This document shows positions 56,139-64,000 of a stretch of 64,000 nucleotides of DNA, piece by piece. The notes under the pieces are model-generated. The model was not told the origin of the DNA. It did no database searches and was given only the letters and a program-made list of their open reading frames with translations. The DNA comes from Flavobacterium sp. CG_23.5. GTDB taxonomy: Bacteria > Bacteroidota > Bacteroidia > Flavobacteriales > Flavobacteriaceae. Position numbers and translations under genes: made by a program. Positions within the stretch are counted from its first letter, which is position 1. The number at the start of each line of letters is the position of its first letter. The stretch is taken from the NCBI RefSeq assembly GCF_017875765.1, contig NZ_JAGGNA010000001.1:1139001-1203000 (forward strand). The letters are read 5' to 3'.

Positions 56139-56519
56139 ATGAGAGAAAATGACATGTTAGAAAAAGAAGAGATATTTTCAAAAGTTCTACGAGCTGGAAG
56201 AAGAACATATTTCTTTGATGTGAGGGCTACAAAAGCAGATGATTATTATATTACAATTACCGAAAGCAAAAAATTTACTGAAGAAGATGGCTCATTCCAT
56301 TTTAAAAAACATAAAATTTATTTGTACAAAGAAGATTTTGCTGCTTTCGCAGAAATTTTAGGGGAAATGACATCCTATGTATTAAACCACAAAGGAGAAG
56401 AAGTAATCTCTGAAAGACACCAAAAAGATTTCAAAAAAGAATATGCTTCAGATAAAACAGATGATGATATCCTACCAAAAACATCTAGTTTTACCGATAT
56501 AGATTTTGACGATATTTAA
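56139..56519 (+). CDS. DUF3276 / PUR-type nucleic-acid-binding protein
   Basis: From ATG 56139 (MRENDMLEKEEIFSKVLRAG) the protein is 126 aa; a TTG 15 bp upstream is unlikely. The core RRTYFFDVRATKADDYYITI with TESKKFTEEDGSFHFKKHKI is the DUF3276 single PUR repeat, a small Whirly-like beta sheet plus helix that binds single-stranded DNA or RNA. It is widespread in Bacteroidota as a lone gene. The acidic C-terminus (DKTDDDILPKTSSF) is disordered. It follows the exporter gene and ends at a perfect terminator. Confidence 0.92.
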   Translation: MRENDMLEKEEIFSKVLRAGRRTYFFDVRATKADDYYITITESKKFTEEDGSFHFKKHKIYLYKEDFAAFAEILGEMTSYVLNHKGEEVISERHQKDFKKEYASDKTDDDILPKTSSFTDIDFDDI

Positions 56520-56546
56520 AGTCTAATAGATACTTAAACGAAAGTT

Positions 56547-56582
56547 AAAAGTCTGAAATTCAAATGAATTTCAGACTTTTTT
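56547..56582. terminator. Terminator with a 16-bp perfect stem
   Basis: AAAAGTCTGAAATTCA (56547-56562), loop AA, TGAATTTCAGACTTTT (56565-56580) plus T's, behind the DUF3276 gene. Confidence 0.95.
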
Positions 56583-56612
56583 CATTATATTTAGGATCTA
56601 GACAAAAAAAAA

Positions 56613-57533
56613 ATGACAGAATCCAATTCCTTGTTCAACTTTTTTTACGCCAAATTTTTATCTGAGAAAACAAAAAAGAGAACTGAAATATTCTTTGTCT
56701 CGCTAGCGATAATAAGCTTTTTAATGCATTTGTTAATTATCGCACTAGTTGATTTTAAAATTATTTTAATCAATGATTATTCAAAATTACTAACTAATCC
56801 AATTTCAGCAATCTATACACCTTTCTCGTTCATATTGATTTATGAAGTGTATCTTTTAGTTTATTATTTGCCTAAATCAACAACCATCTACATAGGAAAA
56901 CAATATGAAATTATTACTTTGATCATTATTCGAAGAATATTCAAAGATTTAACAAAATTAGAACTTAACTCCAACTGGTTTGATGTAAAATACAATGTAA
57001 ATTTCACCCTCGATATTATTGCAACAATACTTTTATTTTTATTGATTTTTATTTTTTATAACCTCAACAGAACAAATGAGATCAATCAAGCTAAAACTCA
57101 AAAAACAATAGATGTAAACAAATTTATAAAACTTAAAAACATTTTTGCTTTAGCACTCATCCCTATATTTGTTTTATTATCCGTTTACAGTTTAGCACAT
57201 TGGATTTACGAAAGTTTCTTTTCATTGACGCAAATAGTCACTACTATTAAGGACATCAATAAGATTTTCTTTGATGATTTTTTTACAATTCTTATATTAA
57301 TAGATGTACTTTTGTTATTGTTTTCCTTTTTCCTTTCGGATAAATTTAATAGAGTAATTAGGAATTCGGGCTTTATAATTTCAACCATACTGATAAAACT
57401 TTCTTTTGCTACCGAAGGAATTCTGAATACAATCCTTATTGTTGCCGCAGTTTTGTTTGGTGTAATAATTTTAGCCATCCACAATAAATACGAAACTTTA
57501 GAAGCAAAAAAAGTAAGTACTTTTGAGACTTAA
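56613..57533 (+). CDS. Multi-pass membrane protein of unknown function
   Basis: A 306-aa integral membrane protein with about eight hydrophobic spans (for example LAIISFLMHLLIIALVDF near 35-50, DIIATILLFLLIFIFYNL near 138-155 and ILIDVLLLLFSFFLSDKF near 228-245). No charged pore or catalytic motif stands out. The N-terminus is cytosolic by the positive-inside rule (KTKKRTEIFF). No family is recognised. It is followed by a 660-bp stretch with a decayed TPR gene and no intact gene. Confidence 0.75.
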   Translation: MTESNSLFNFFYAKFLSEKTKKRTEIFFVSLAIISFLMHLLIIALVDFKIILINDYSKLLTNPISAIYTPFSFILIYEVYLLVYYLPKSTTIYIGKQYEIITLIIIRRIFKDLTKLELNSNWFDVKYNVNFTLDIIATILLFLLIFIFYNLNRTNEINQAKTQKTIDVNKFIKLKNIFALALIPIFVLLSVYSLAHWIYESFFSLTQIVTTIKDINKIFFDDFFTILILIDVLLLLFSFFLSDKFNRVIRNSGFIISTILIKLSFATEGILNTILIVAAVLFGVIILAIHNKYETLEAKKVSTFET

Positions 57534-57664
57534 ATCACCATATTCTTAAACCGTTTTCTACGTTTAATCAAATCGCATTACAACAATAGTAATGCTCTTC
57601 CGCACTGAATCTAAAACCAAAAATTAACTCATAAATTTTATTATTTGCTTTTTAGCATAAATAA

Positions 57665-57981
57665 GGACTGTTATTTGTCGCTTCAGTAGCTCTTCTTTTT
57701 GATAAAGCTAAAATTGCATATCAGAAAGAACATTAAAAAAAGCTATGGAATATTACTCAAAAAGTTATGCAACCGATTCATTAAATGTCGATGCCAGCTG
57801 TAATAGAGCTTCATCATATTATGAATTTGACGCGTTTAAATGAACTTGGAATGATTGGGCAGATTTATCCAAATTAGGACAAATCAATGGAAAAAAAACT
57901 TTATATGAATTATTGCAAATCATAAGTGACAAAAAACCAACTGGTGGACTTACTTTTGCTGCAACGACAATAATCAAGTAA
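57665..57981 (+). pseudogene. Decayed TPR-type gene fragment
   Basis: Two blocks in different frames look like one former protein. The first, ending DKAKIAYQKEH (57665-57733), breaks at an A-run; the second, KAMEYYSKSYATDSLNVDAS (from about 57742), continues through a TGA at 57841-57843 to WADLSKLGQINGKKTLYELL and a TAA at 57979. The pattern of Ala-Tyr-x2-Lys-Ser-Tyr and Asn-x-Asp-Ala-x2-Asn is TPR-like. So there is at least one frameshift and one in-frame stop. No start codon is clear. The rest of the 660-bp gap is AT-rich with nothing else. Confidence 0.65.
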
Positions 57982-58193
57982 CCATTTTAATTTAAAAATG
58001 GGATTCTAGTAATTATATCATCTCTATTTTTAAATTTCTTCTCCAACTATTAAATCTCTACAGTAAAAAAAAATGAGTAACTTTGATAACAAACTCGTTT
58101 TCAACACTATTGACACTACTTATTCGCATCCAATAAAACCCATTTCGCTATTATTTTTCTATTTTATAATCCAAAACTTTAGAACTTTAATTT

Positions 58194-60713
58194 ATGAAAA
58201 CTTCAGCAACCGCGAATTTTTGGCAATTCGACACAAACTATTGGCTTCAAAAACTGAATAGTAGTAACAAAGGTTTGTCTAAAACTGCTGCCGATAAAAT
58301 ACTATCACAGTCGGAACATATCAAAAGAAATAAATCGGTTTTCAGGAAAGATGTGACTCTTTTTATAGGACAATTTAAAAGCCCATTGATGCTGTTATTG
58401 ATTGGTGCTGTAGTATTATCGGCTTTTCTTGGCGATACCTCCGATGTGTTTATTATCCTCTTTATTGTTTTATCTACAGGTTTACTTAGTTTTTTCCAAG
58501 AAAGAAATGCAGGACGGTTTGTCGAAAAATTACAGTCGTTGATTGCTTTAAAAAGCAATGTTTTGAGAGATGGGAAAGAACAGGAAATTTTCTCTTATGA
58601 AGTGGTAACTGGAGATATTATTATTTTGAAAGCCGGAGACATGCTGCCGGCTGATTGTCTAATAATTGAAGCTAACGAATTGCATGCAAATGAAGCCAGT
58701 TTAACTGGAGAATCTTACCCAACGGCAAAAGAAACTGGGGTTTTAGACCCAAATACCGCATTGGCGAAAAGAACTAATTCGCTTTGGGAAGGTACTAATA
58801 TCGTCAGCGGAACGGCAAAAGCGTTAGTAATTAATACAGGTAACAATACCATTTTTGGAAATATTGCGAAAAGTGCAACCACAACGGTAGAAACTAAATT
58901 TGAAAAAGGAATTAAAGACTTTGGTTATTTTCTAATGAGGATAACATTGGTTCTTTCACTCTTTATTTTAGTGGTCAATCTATTATACCACAAAAATGTT
59001 ATTGACTCGGCTTTATTTGCTTTGGCTTTAGCCGTAGGAATGGCGCCCGAGCTATTACCAGCCATCACAACAATTGCGATGAGCGCTGGGGCAAAAAGAA
59101 TGTTGGACAAAAAAGTTATTGTCAAGAAACTATCTTCTATTCAAAATTTAGGCGAAGTAAATTTATTATGCACGGACAAAACTGGAACAATTACAGAAGG
59201 AGCAATTATAATATCAGGCGCGGTAGATGGTCTTGGCACCGAAAATCAATTTGTAAAAGAACTCGCTTATTGGAATGCTTTTTTTGAGTCTGGTTATGCC
59301 AATCCAATAGATGAAGCGATAAAAAAATTGGAATTGCAAACAAAAATTATTCCCGTAAAAATGGGCGAAGTTCCATATGATTTTATTCGAAAAAGATTAA
59401 GCATTGCAGTCAAAAATGCCCCAAATAAGTTATTAATCAGTAAAGGAGCATTTAACCAGATTATCAGTATTTGCACTAGCATCCGTTTAAGCGATGGCAG
59501 CGTTGAAAACATTGAATCTCACAAAACTGAAACTGAGAAAAAATTCAATCAATTTGGGATTAACGGTTTTCGAACCATTGCAGTCTGTTATAAAAACATC
59601 GCAGCCGACAGTATTTCAAAAGAAGATGAAACAAATATGATTTTTGCGGGTTTTATTTTGCTTGAAGATCCTATAAAAGCTGGAATCATAGAAACCATTG
59701 ACGAGTTAAAAAAACTACAAGTACATCTAAAAATAATTTCGGGCGACAACAAAAACGTGGCACTTTCTATTGCGTTGAAAATTGGAATAAAAGATCCTAT
59801 TGTAATGACTGGAAAAGAACTTTTTAGTACAAGTCCGGAGGCGTTACGACAATTAGTAAAAAAAACACACATTTTTGCGGAAGTGGAACCTCAACAAAAG
59901 GAACGTCTTATTCAATCTTTACGAACAACATATACTGTCGCGTATGTGGGTGATGGCATAAATGATGTTTCGGCTTTAAGTGCTGCCGATATCGGGATTT
60001 CTGTCGAAAATGCAGTGGATGTCGCCCGAGAAGCTGCCGATTTTGTATTAATGGAAAAAGACTTGAAAGTCATAATTGATGGTATAAAAGAAGGTAGAAA
60101 AACTTTTGCAAATACCTTAAAATACATCTTTATCAACACCGGTTCCACTTTTGGGAATATGTTTAGCGTGGCAATAGCTTCCTTATTACTACCTTTTTTA
60201 CCCATGCTTCCAAAGCAAATTCTGCTGACTAACTTTATTACTGACTTCCCATATCTCACCATAGCATCAGATAATGTTGACGAGGAACAACTTCAGAGAC
60301 CGGGCAAATGGAATTTGAAATTGATTCGGAATTACATGGTCATTTTTGGCATACACAGTTCTATCTTCGATGTAATCACTTTTCTAATCCTTTATTATAT
60401 ATTAAAAGTAAAAGAATCGGCTTTTCAAACGGCTTGGTTCGTAGAATCAATACTTACAGAACTTTTTATTTTATTTATCATACGAACGCACAAAAATTTC
60501 TTTAAAAGCCAACCCGGTAAATACCTATTTATTTTGAGTTTTGTTGGATTAATACTAACATTGATTCTACCCTATTTACCCTTTGCAGATAAAGTAGGAC
60601 TTTCTCCATTACCTTTTCTCAATATGGGAATAATGTTACTAATCGTCGACATTTATATCCTAACTGCTGATCTACTGAAAGTTTGGTTTTTCAAAAAACA
60701 TATGCAGTCTTAA
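58194..60713 (+). CDS. Magnesium-type P-type ATPase (MgtA-like)
   Basis: An 839-aa P3B-type ATPase. The phosphorylation motif is CTDKTGTIT with D328, TGES is at about 165, the M4 motif is MAPELLPAIT (PELLP, as in MgtA), and GDGINDVSALSAADIGISVE closes the P domain, followed by six C-terminal helices. MgtA imports Mg2+ when it is scarce. The N-terminus is the short cytosolic type. No regulatory leader or riboswitch is recognised in the AT-rich upstream region. Not adjacent to any known Mg regulator. Confidence 0.93.
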   Translation: MKTSATANFWQFDTNYWLQKLNSSNKGLSKTAADKILSQSEHIKRNKSVFRKDVTLFIGQFKSPLMLLLIGAVVLSAFLGDTSDVFIILFIVLSTGLLSFFQERNAGRFVEKLQSLIALKSNVLRDGKEQEIFSYEVVTGDIIILKAGDMLPADCLIIEANELHANEASLTGESYPTAKETGVLDPNTALAKRTNSLWEGTNIVSGTAKALVINTGNNTIFGNIAKSATTTVETKFEKGIKDFGYFLMRITLVLSLFILVVNLLYHKNVIDSALFALALAVGMAPELLPAITTIAMSAGAKRMLDKKVIVKKLSSIQNLGEVNLLCTDKTGTITEGAIIISGAVDGLGTENQFVKELAYWNAFFESGYANPIDEAIKKLELQTKIIPVKMGEVPYDFIRKRLSIAVKNAPNKLLISKGAFNQIISICTSIRLSDGSVENIESHKTETEKKFNQFGINGFRTIAVCYKNIAADSISKEDETNMIFAGFILLEDPIKAGIIETIDELKKLQVHLKIISGDNKNVALSIALKIGIKDPIVMTGKELFSTSPEALRQLVKKTHIFAEVEPQQKERLIQSLRTTYTVAYVGDGINDVSALSAADIGISVENAVDVAREAADFVLMEKDLKVIIDGIKEGRKTFANTLKYIFINTGSTFGNMFSVAIASLLLPFLPMLPKQILLTNFITDFPYLTIASDNVDEEQLQRPGKWNLKLIRNYMVIFGIHSSIFDVITFLILYYILKVKESAFQTAWFVESILTELFILFIIRTHKNFFKSQPGKYLFILSFVGLILTLILPYLPFADKVGLSPLPFLNMGIMLLIVDIYILTADLLKVWFFKKHMQS

Positions 60714-60813
60714 ATACTGATATTTTGGCTCCAAATACTATTCTGGTATCTTCTATAATTAATTTAGTGCTTAAAATATTTGAAATAGATTTTCTAAAAA
60801 GTATTTTTGTTTA

Positions 60814-61365
60814 ATGGAAACGAAACTATTAATATTGGCAGGACTCGGCGATTCCGGAGAAAAACATTGGCAAAGCTATTGGTTACAAAAATTTAAAAAT
60901 GCCACTAAGGTGGCCCAAGAGAATTGGGATGAACCACAATTAGACGATTGGCTTGATAAATTACAGGAAGCAATTTCACAATTAGATTCTCCAACCATTT
61001 TGGTGGCACATAGTCTTGCTGTATCTATGGTTTTGCATTGGGCTGCAGCAAATAATAATCCCAATATAATTGGGGCGTTATTAGTTGCGCCAGCCGATGT
61101 TGATTCCGAAGATCATACTCCAGAAACGATTTGGAATTTTTCTCCGATGCCAATTAAAAAATTAGATTTCCCATCTATTGTTATCACGAGTGATAATGAT
61201 CCCTATATTTCATCGGAAAGAGCCCAATATTTTGCGCAAATGTGGGATAGCGACTTTATAAATATTGGACAAAAAGGACACATCAATTCCGATTCAAATT
61301 TGGAATTCTGGGAAGAAGGCCAATTGATTTTGGAACAATTAATTCATAAAATTAATCGACAATAA
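60814..61365 (+). CDS. RBBP9/YdeN family serine hydrolase
   Basis: A 183-aa alpha/beta hydrolase. It starts TKLLILAGLGDSGEKHWQSYW, typical of the RBBP9/YdeN family. Nucleophile Ser in VAHSLAVS, the acid in TSDNDPYIS and the His in QKGHINSDS form the triad. Such small hydrolases act on ester or amide substrates in the cytosol, mostly unknown. It lies 100 bp after the MgtA-like gene on the same strand. Confidence 0.88.
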   Translation: METKLLILAGLGDSGEKHWQSYWLQKFKNATKVAQENWDEPQLDDWLDKLQEAISQLDSPTILVAHSLAVSMVLHWAAANNNPNIIGALLVAPADVDSEDHTPETIWNFSPMPIKKLDFPSIVITSDNDPYISSERAQYFAQMWDSDFINIGQKGHINSDSNLEFWEEGQLILEQLIHKINRQ

Positions 61366-61406
61366 ATCTGGAGTTGTTTTAGTAAAACGGTTTTCTATTA
61401 AAATAA

Positions 61407-61435
61407 AAAACTGCTTCAATTTGAAAAGCAGTTTT
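61407..61435 (+). terminator. Hairpin behind the RBBP9-like gene
   Basis: AAAACTGCTT (61407-61416) pairs with AAGCAGTTTT (61426-61435) around a nine-base loop, 40 bp after the stop. The T-run is short, so confidence is moderate. Confidence 0.6.
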
Positions 61436-61542
61436 CTAATTTTAATAGAAAAATATAAAAATAGTAGCTGTCATTTTTATTAAGCGAAACAATTAATTTT
61501 TTCTAACCCAACAAACTATTTACCGTTAATATAAAATTTAAA

Positions 61543-61869
61543 TTAATGTGCCAATTGTTGTTCACTACACATTTCTGCACATTTACGGCAAGCTTCTGCG
61601 CATTTTTTACAATGTTCCATGTCGGGATGTTTTTCACATTCAGTGGCACATCTTTCACACATTTCTCCACATAGTTTTAGAAAAATATCTGTATTTTCAG
61701 AATTTCGTTCCATTAACTGCGCTGTTAAACGGCATATATCCGCACAGTCTTGGTCGTTCATCATGCAATGAGCCATTTCCATTTCTTTTTCTAAATGGCA
61801 TGCATCATAACAGTGTGTGCATTGTGCAGCACAAAAATGCAATACGTCAATCATACTTTGCTTTTCCAT
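61543..61869 (-). CDS. Cys-rich four-helix protein (Csp-type copper storage)
   Basis: A 108-aa protein with 16 cysteines at positions 13, 17, 20, 24, 35, 42, 46, 67, 71, 74, 78, 87, 90, 94, 97 and 101, mostly in C-x3-C and C-x2-C spacing along helices (FCAAQCTHCYDAC, CGEMCERCATEC, CKKCAEACRKCAEMC). This is the pattern of the four-helix-bundle copper-storage proteins Csp (DUF326), which hold many Cu(I) ions inside the bundle. No signal peptide, so cytosolic as in Csp3. Copper storage is inferred from the family. A lone gene between convergent and divergent neighbours. Confidence 0.9.
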   Translation of the reverse strand: MEKQSMIDVLHFCAAQCTHCYDACHLEKEMEMAHCMMNDQDCADICRLTAQLMERNSENTDIFLKLCGEMCERCATECEKHPDMEHCKKCAEACRKCAEMCSEQQLAH

Positions 61870-62192
61870 TTTAAATATATGTTTAAATTAATATTCTATT
61901 TTTTTAAACTCCAAAAGAGAATGTTTCTGATTTGATACCCGTCAATTTTTCTGCACGTAGAAACCAAGATAATAATTAATCGATTCGAAAGAATTAGCGA
62001 TGGAGTATACTACTCGAATGATAATTACAAATAGACTTTTTTTTTCGATGATATGCTAAAAAAAATTCCAAGATCAATTAGGAGAAAAGTAAATTTACAA
62101 TATTTTTATTTTTAAACATTTGATAAATAATAAATTAACATTTTAATAACTGAACTTTATTGGAAAACATAGCCACTTAAATATTTTCTAAA
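61870..62192. other. AT-rich gap, nothing recognised
   Basis: About 320 bp between the Cys-rich protein gene (minus) and the CsaA gene end (minus). AT-rich, no open frame, no clear hairpin. The promoter of the Cys-rich gene should lie at its left end (about 61880-61930), but no good consensus match is visible. Confidence 0.5.
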
Positions 62193-62528
62193 TCAACCAA
62201 TACGCAATCCATTTTCAATCTTGAAATCAGGTGATAACAATATTACATCACCTTCCTCGCCCACTGCACCGAGGACAAGACATTCGCTCATGAATTTGCC
62301 AATTTGTTTTTTAGGAAAATTTACCACTGCTACAATTTGACGGTTTACCAAATCTTCTTTTTCGTAACGTTTGGTAATTTGTGCCGAGGTTTTTCGGATT
62401 CCAATTACGTTACCAAAATCTATTGTGAGTTGGTAAGCTGGTTTTCGAGCTTCAGGAAAATCATTGACTTCCAAAATAGTTCCTACACGCATTTCTACTT
62501 TTTCAAAATCAGACCAAGTTAATTCCAT
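62193..62528 (-). CDS. csaA: tRNA-binding-domain protein CsaA
   Basis: A 111-aa protein made of one OB-fold tRNA-binding domain: FEKVEMRVGTILEVNDFPEARKPA and VAVVNFPKKQIGKFMSECLV are the family signatures, and the length equals B. subtilis CsaA. CsaA is a homodimeric export-related chaperone; the fold is shared with the MetRS C-terminus, but no synthetase domain is present. Confidence 0.93.
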   Translation of the reverse strand: MELTWSDFEKVEMRVGTILEVNDFPEARKPAYQLTIDFGNVIGIRKTSAQITKRYEKEDLVNRQIVAVVNFPKKQIGKFMSECLVLGAVGEEGDVILLSPDFKIENGLRIG

Positions 62529-62675
62529 AGTTAAAATTTATTAATAAAAGGATAGTTCGTAACAAACCTATCAATTTTACAACTAATTACACTAATTCTA
62601 TAAAACAATTTTTATCTAATCTTTCTAAATTTACAAATCAACCAAGCTATTAAAAAACTATAATATTGTTACAAG

Positions 62676-63569
62676 ATGGAAGAAAATCAAGCAAATGGAA
62701 ACGAATTAATTAGAAACAGTAGTTTTTCTAAATCAAAAATGTCAACTGATAAATATATTGAAACGGAAACAAACGTAAAATTATACGTGAAGGACTACGG
62801 CGAAGGAAAACCAGTAATTCTTATTCATGGTTGGCCACTTTCCAATGAAATGTGGGAATATCAAATTGATGCTCTTGTCGAAAATAATTTTAGAGTTATT
62901 GCTTACGACCGTCGTGGTTTTGGAAAATCCTCGCAACCCTGGGAAGGTTACGATTATGACACTCTAGCTGATGATTTAAAGGCAATTATTGATCAATTGG
63001 AATTAGAAGATGTTTCACTTGTAGGGTTTTCGATGGGTGGTGGCGAAGTCGTTCGTTATTTCAGTCGTCATGGTGGAAAAAACGTTGTAAAAGCAGTACT
63101 TATTTCGTCAGTTACTCCATTATTGTTAAAAACAGATTCGAATCCAGATGGTGTGCCGCAGGAAAAATACGATGCCATGGCGGAACAAATTAAAGATGAT
63201 AGAATGAATTTTCTGGAAAGTTTTGCTAAAACATTTTTTGGCGTGACTTTTATCATAAAACCCATAAGTACAGCCTTATTAGACTATTATAGAATGTTAT
63301 GTTCATTTGCATCACCTCGTGCAACTTTAGAGTGTGCAAAGTCTTTTTCCACAACTGATTTTAGTAATGAAATGCGAGACGTTAATGTTCCAACTTTGAT
63401 TATTCACGGAGATGAAGACAAAACTGTTCCTATAGAAATCACTTCAGAAATTGCAGCCAGATTAATTCCTGACAATATATTTATTGTTTATGAAGGAGCT
63501 CCACACGGCTTGTTTTATATCGAAAAGAAAAAATTAAACAATGATTTGATTAAGTTTTTAAATTCTTAA
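62676..63569 (+). CDS. Alpha/beta hydrolase (chloroperoxidase-like)
   Basis: A 297-aa enzyme. The core begins LYVKDYGEGKPVILIHGWPL; the nucleophile Ser lies in VGFSMGGGEVVRYF, the Asp in HGDEDKTVPIE and the His in GAPHGLFYIE, a complete triad of the type seen in non-heme chloroperoxidases and esterases. The first 21 residues are polar and may be an artefact; a second ATG at 62739 (MSTDKYIETETNVKLYVKDY) is the likelier start. Substrate unknown. Followed by a thioredoxin-fold gene. Confidence 0.88.
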   Translation: MEENQANGNELIRNSSFSKSKMSTDKYIETETNVKLYVKDYGEGKPVILIHGWPLSNEMWEYQIDALVENNFRVIAYDRRGFGKSSQPWEGYDYDTLADDLKAIIDQLELEDVSLVGFSMGGGEVVRYFSRHGGKNVVKAVLISSVTPLLLKTDSNPDGVPQEKYDAMAEQIKDDRMNFLESFAKTFFGVTFIIKPISTALLDYYRMLCSFASPRATLECAKSFSTTDFSNEMRDVNVPTLIIHGDEDKTVPIEITSEIAARLIPDNIFIVYEGAPHGLFYIEKKKLNNDLIKFLNS

Positions 63570-63740
63570 ATTTAGACTGAATCACTAAAAAGTATGTTCC
63601 GAAGAGTCAGTTGTCAATAGACCAAACACTTTGGAGCGTACTTTTTCTTGTTTTGATTCTAAAATAGTTCCAGCAAAAAACAGAATATTTTCTAATACTG
63701 TCTTTTTTATTGTAATTTGGTGAAAGCAATTTCAACTTCA

Positions 63741-64000
63741 ATGGCAAGAACAACTTCAAATATAGTAGCACTGGGGACTTTGGCTCCAAATTTCAAATTA
63801 AAAGACACCAATTCCAGCGAATGGTTTTCTTTTCCGGATTTAAAAGGCGAAAAGGGAACTTTGGTTGTGTTCATCTGTAATCACTGCCCGTTTGTTCATC
63901 ATGTAATCGATGAGATTGTTATGATCGCTAATGATTATCGGGTTCAAGGAATTGGAATAATTACGATTTCCAGCAATGATGTTTCAAAATATCCTCAAGA
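63741..64000 (+). CDS. Thioredoxin-fold protein (peroxiredoxin-like), cut by window edge
   Basis: From ATG 63741 (MARTTSNIVALGTLAPNFKL) about 86 codons are visible before the window ends. The opening LGTLAPNFKLKDTNSSEW and then LVVFICNHCPFVHHV match the thioredoxin family with a C-x2-C-like NHC site, as in AhpC/TSA- or thiol-disulfide-type proteins of Bacteroidota. The C-terminus is missing. A GTG 21 bp upstream is in frame but less likely. Confidence 0.9.
   Translation, partial: MARTTSNIVALGTLAPNFKLKDTNSSEWFSFPDLKGEKGTLVVFICNHCPFVHHVIDEIVMIANDYRVQGIGIITISSNDVSKYPQ

Noticed and set aside
58073..58261. A 62-codon frame overlapping the start of the Mg-type ATPase gene
   Set aside because: It overlaps a well-supported gene in another frame and has no family resemblance.
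61548..61874. A frame opposite the Cys-rich copper-storage-like gene
   Set aside because: The minus strand has the regular Cys spacing of the Csp family; the opposite frame is a shadow.
1..64000. tRNA or rRNA genes, CRISPR arrays and riboswitches
   Set aside because: I looked for cloverleaf-like GC segments, regularly spaced short repeats and conserved leader structures and found none I could support by eye.

Overview
The window is AT-rich DNA from a member of the Bacteroidota, almost certainly a Flavobacterium-like Flavobacteriia. The signs are: Bacteroidota-type promoters (TTG or TTTG, a spacer of about 18-23 nt, then TAnnTTTG) with little Shine-Dalgarno signal; lipoproteins with short lipoboxes; a DUF2795 gene just before secA; a DUF3276 (PUR-type) gene; a DUF5723 outer-membrane protein; an N-terminally extended NusB; and dispersed palindromic intergenic repeats. 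No rRNA, tRNA, CRISPR array, integrase or intact transposase was recognised.

Layout. 0-6.8 kb: core metabolism and translation genes (FAH hydrolase fragment, DnaQ-like exonuclease, 2-oxoacid dehydrogenase E2, GT2 glycosyltransferase, ABC-F ATPase). 7.0-9.4 kb: small accessory genes ending in a YafQ-type toxin-antitoxin pair. 9.6-20.9 kb: methyltransferase, LolD-like ATPase, M16 peptidase, ATP-grasp enzyme, cobalamin adenosyltransferase, DUF2795 and secA. 20.9-30.0 kb: an accessory island holding an SMC/RloC-like ATPase with a CxxC hook, an HTH-membrane regulator, three small secreted proteins, an SDR enzyme, two near-identical 499-bp elements with 32-bp inverted repeats and an 85-bp repeat in two copies. 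The island's right end carries a decayed second copy of the secA 3' end together with a terminator. 30.0-46.3 kb: MepB-like protein, TrmH-like methyltransferase, Sir2 deacylase, purB, polysaccharide deacetylase, CPA2 antiporter, guaB, a P-type ATPase, a DUF5723/lipoprotein pair, HMG-CoA lyase and pyrD. 46.5-64.0 kb: cell-envelope and small proteins (DUF4440, a Met-rich DUF6799 protein, a coiled-coil protein), peptidase T, an H1-like basic protein, YajC, NusB, leucine dehydrogenase, an ABC exporter, DUF3276, an Mg-type P-ATPase, a Cys-rich copper-storage-like protein, CsaA, two hydrolases and a thioredoxin-fold protein running off the edge.

How it fits together. SecA and YajC belong to Sec export. 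The E2, leucine dehydrogenase and HMG-CoA lyase genes are all compatible with branched-chain amino acid breakdown, although they are not adjacent. PurB, GuaB and PyrD supply nucleotides. The most interesting structure is the 20.8-30.0 kb island. It is bracketed by intact secA and by a diverged secA tail plus terminator in the same orientation, the arrangement left when foreign DNA enters at the 3' end of a conserved gene. A second theme is that short repeats usually found between genes also appear in frame inside three coding regions.
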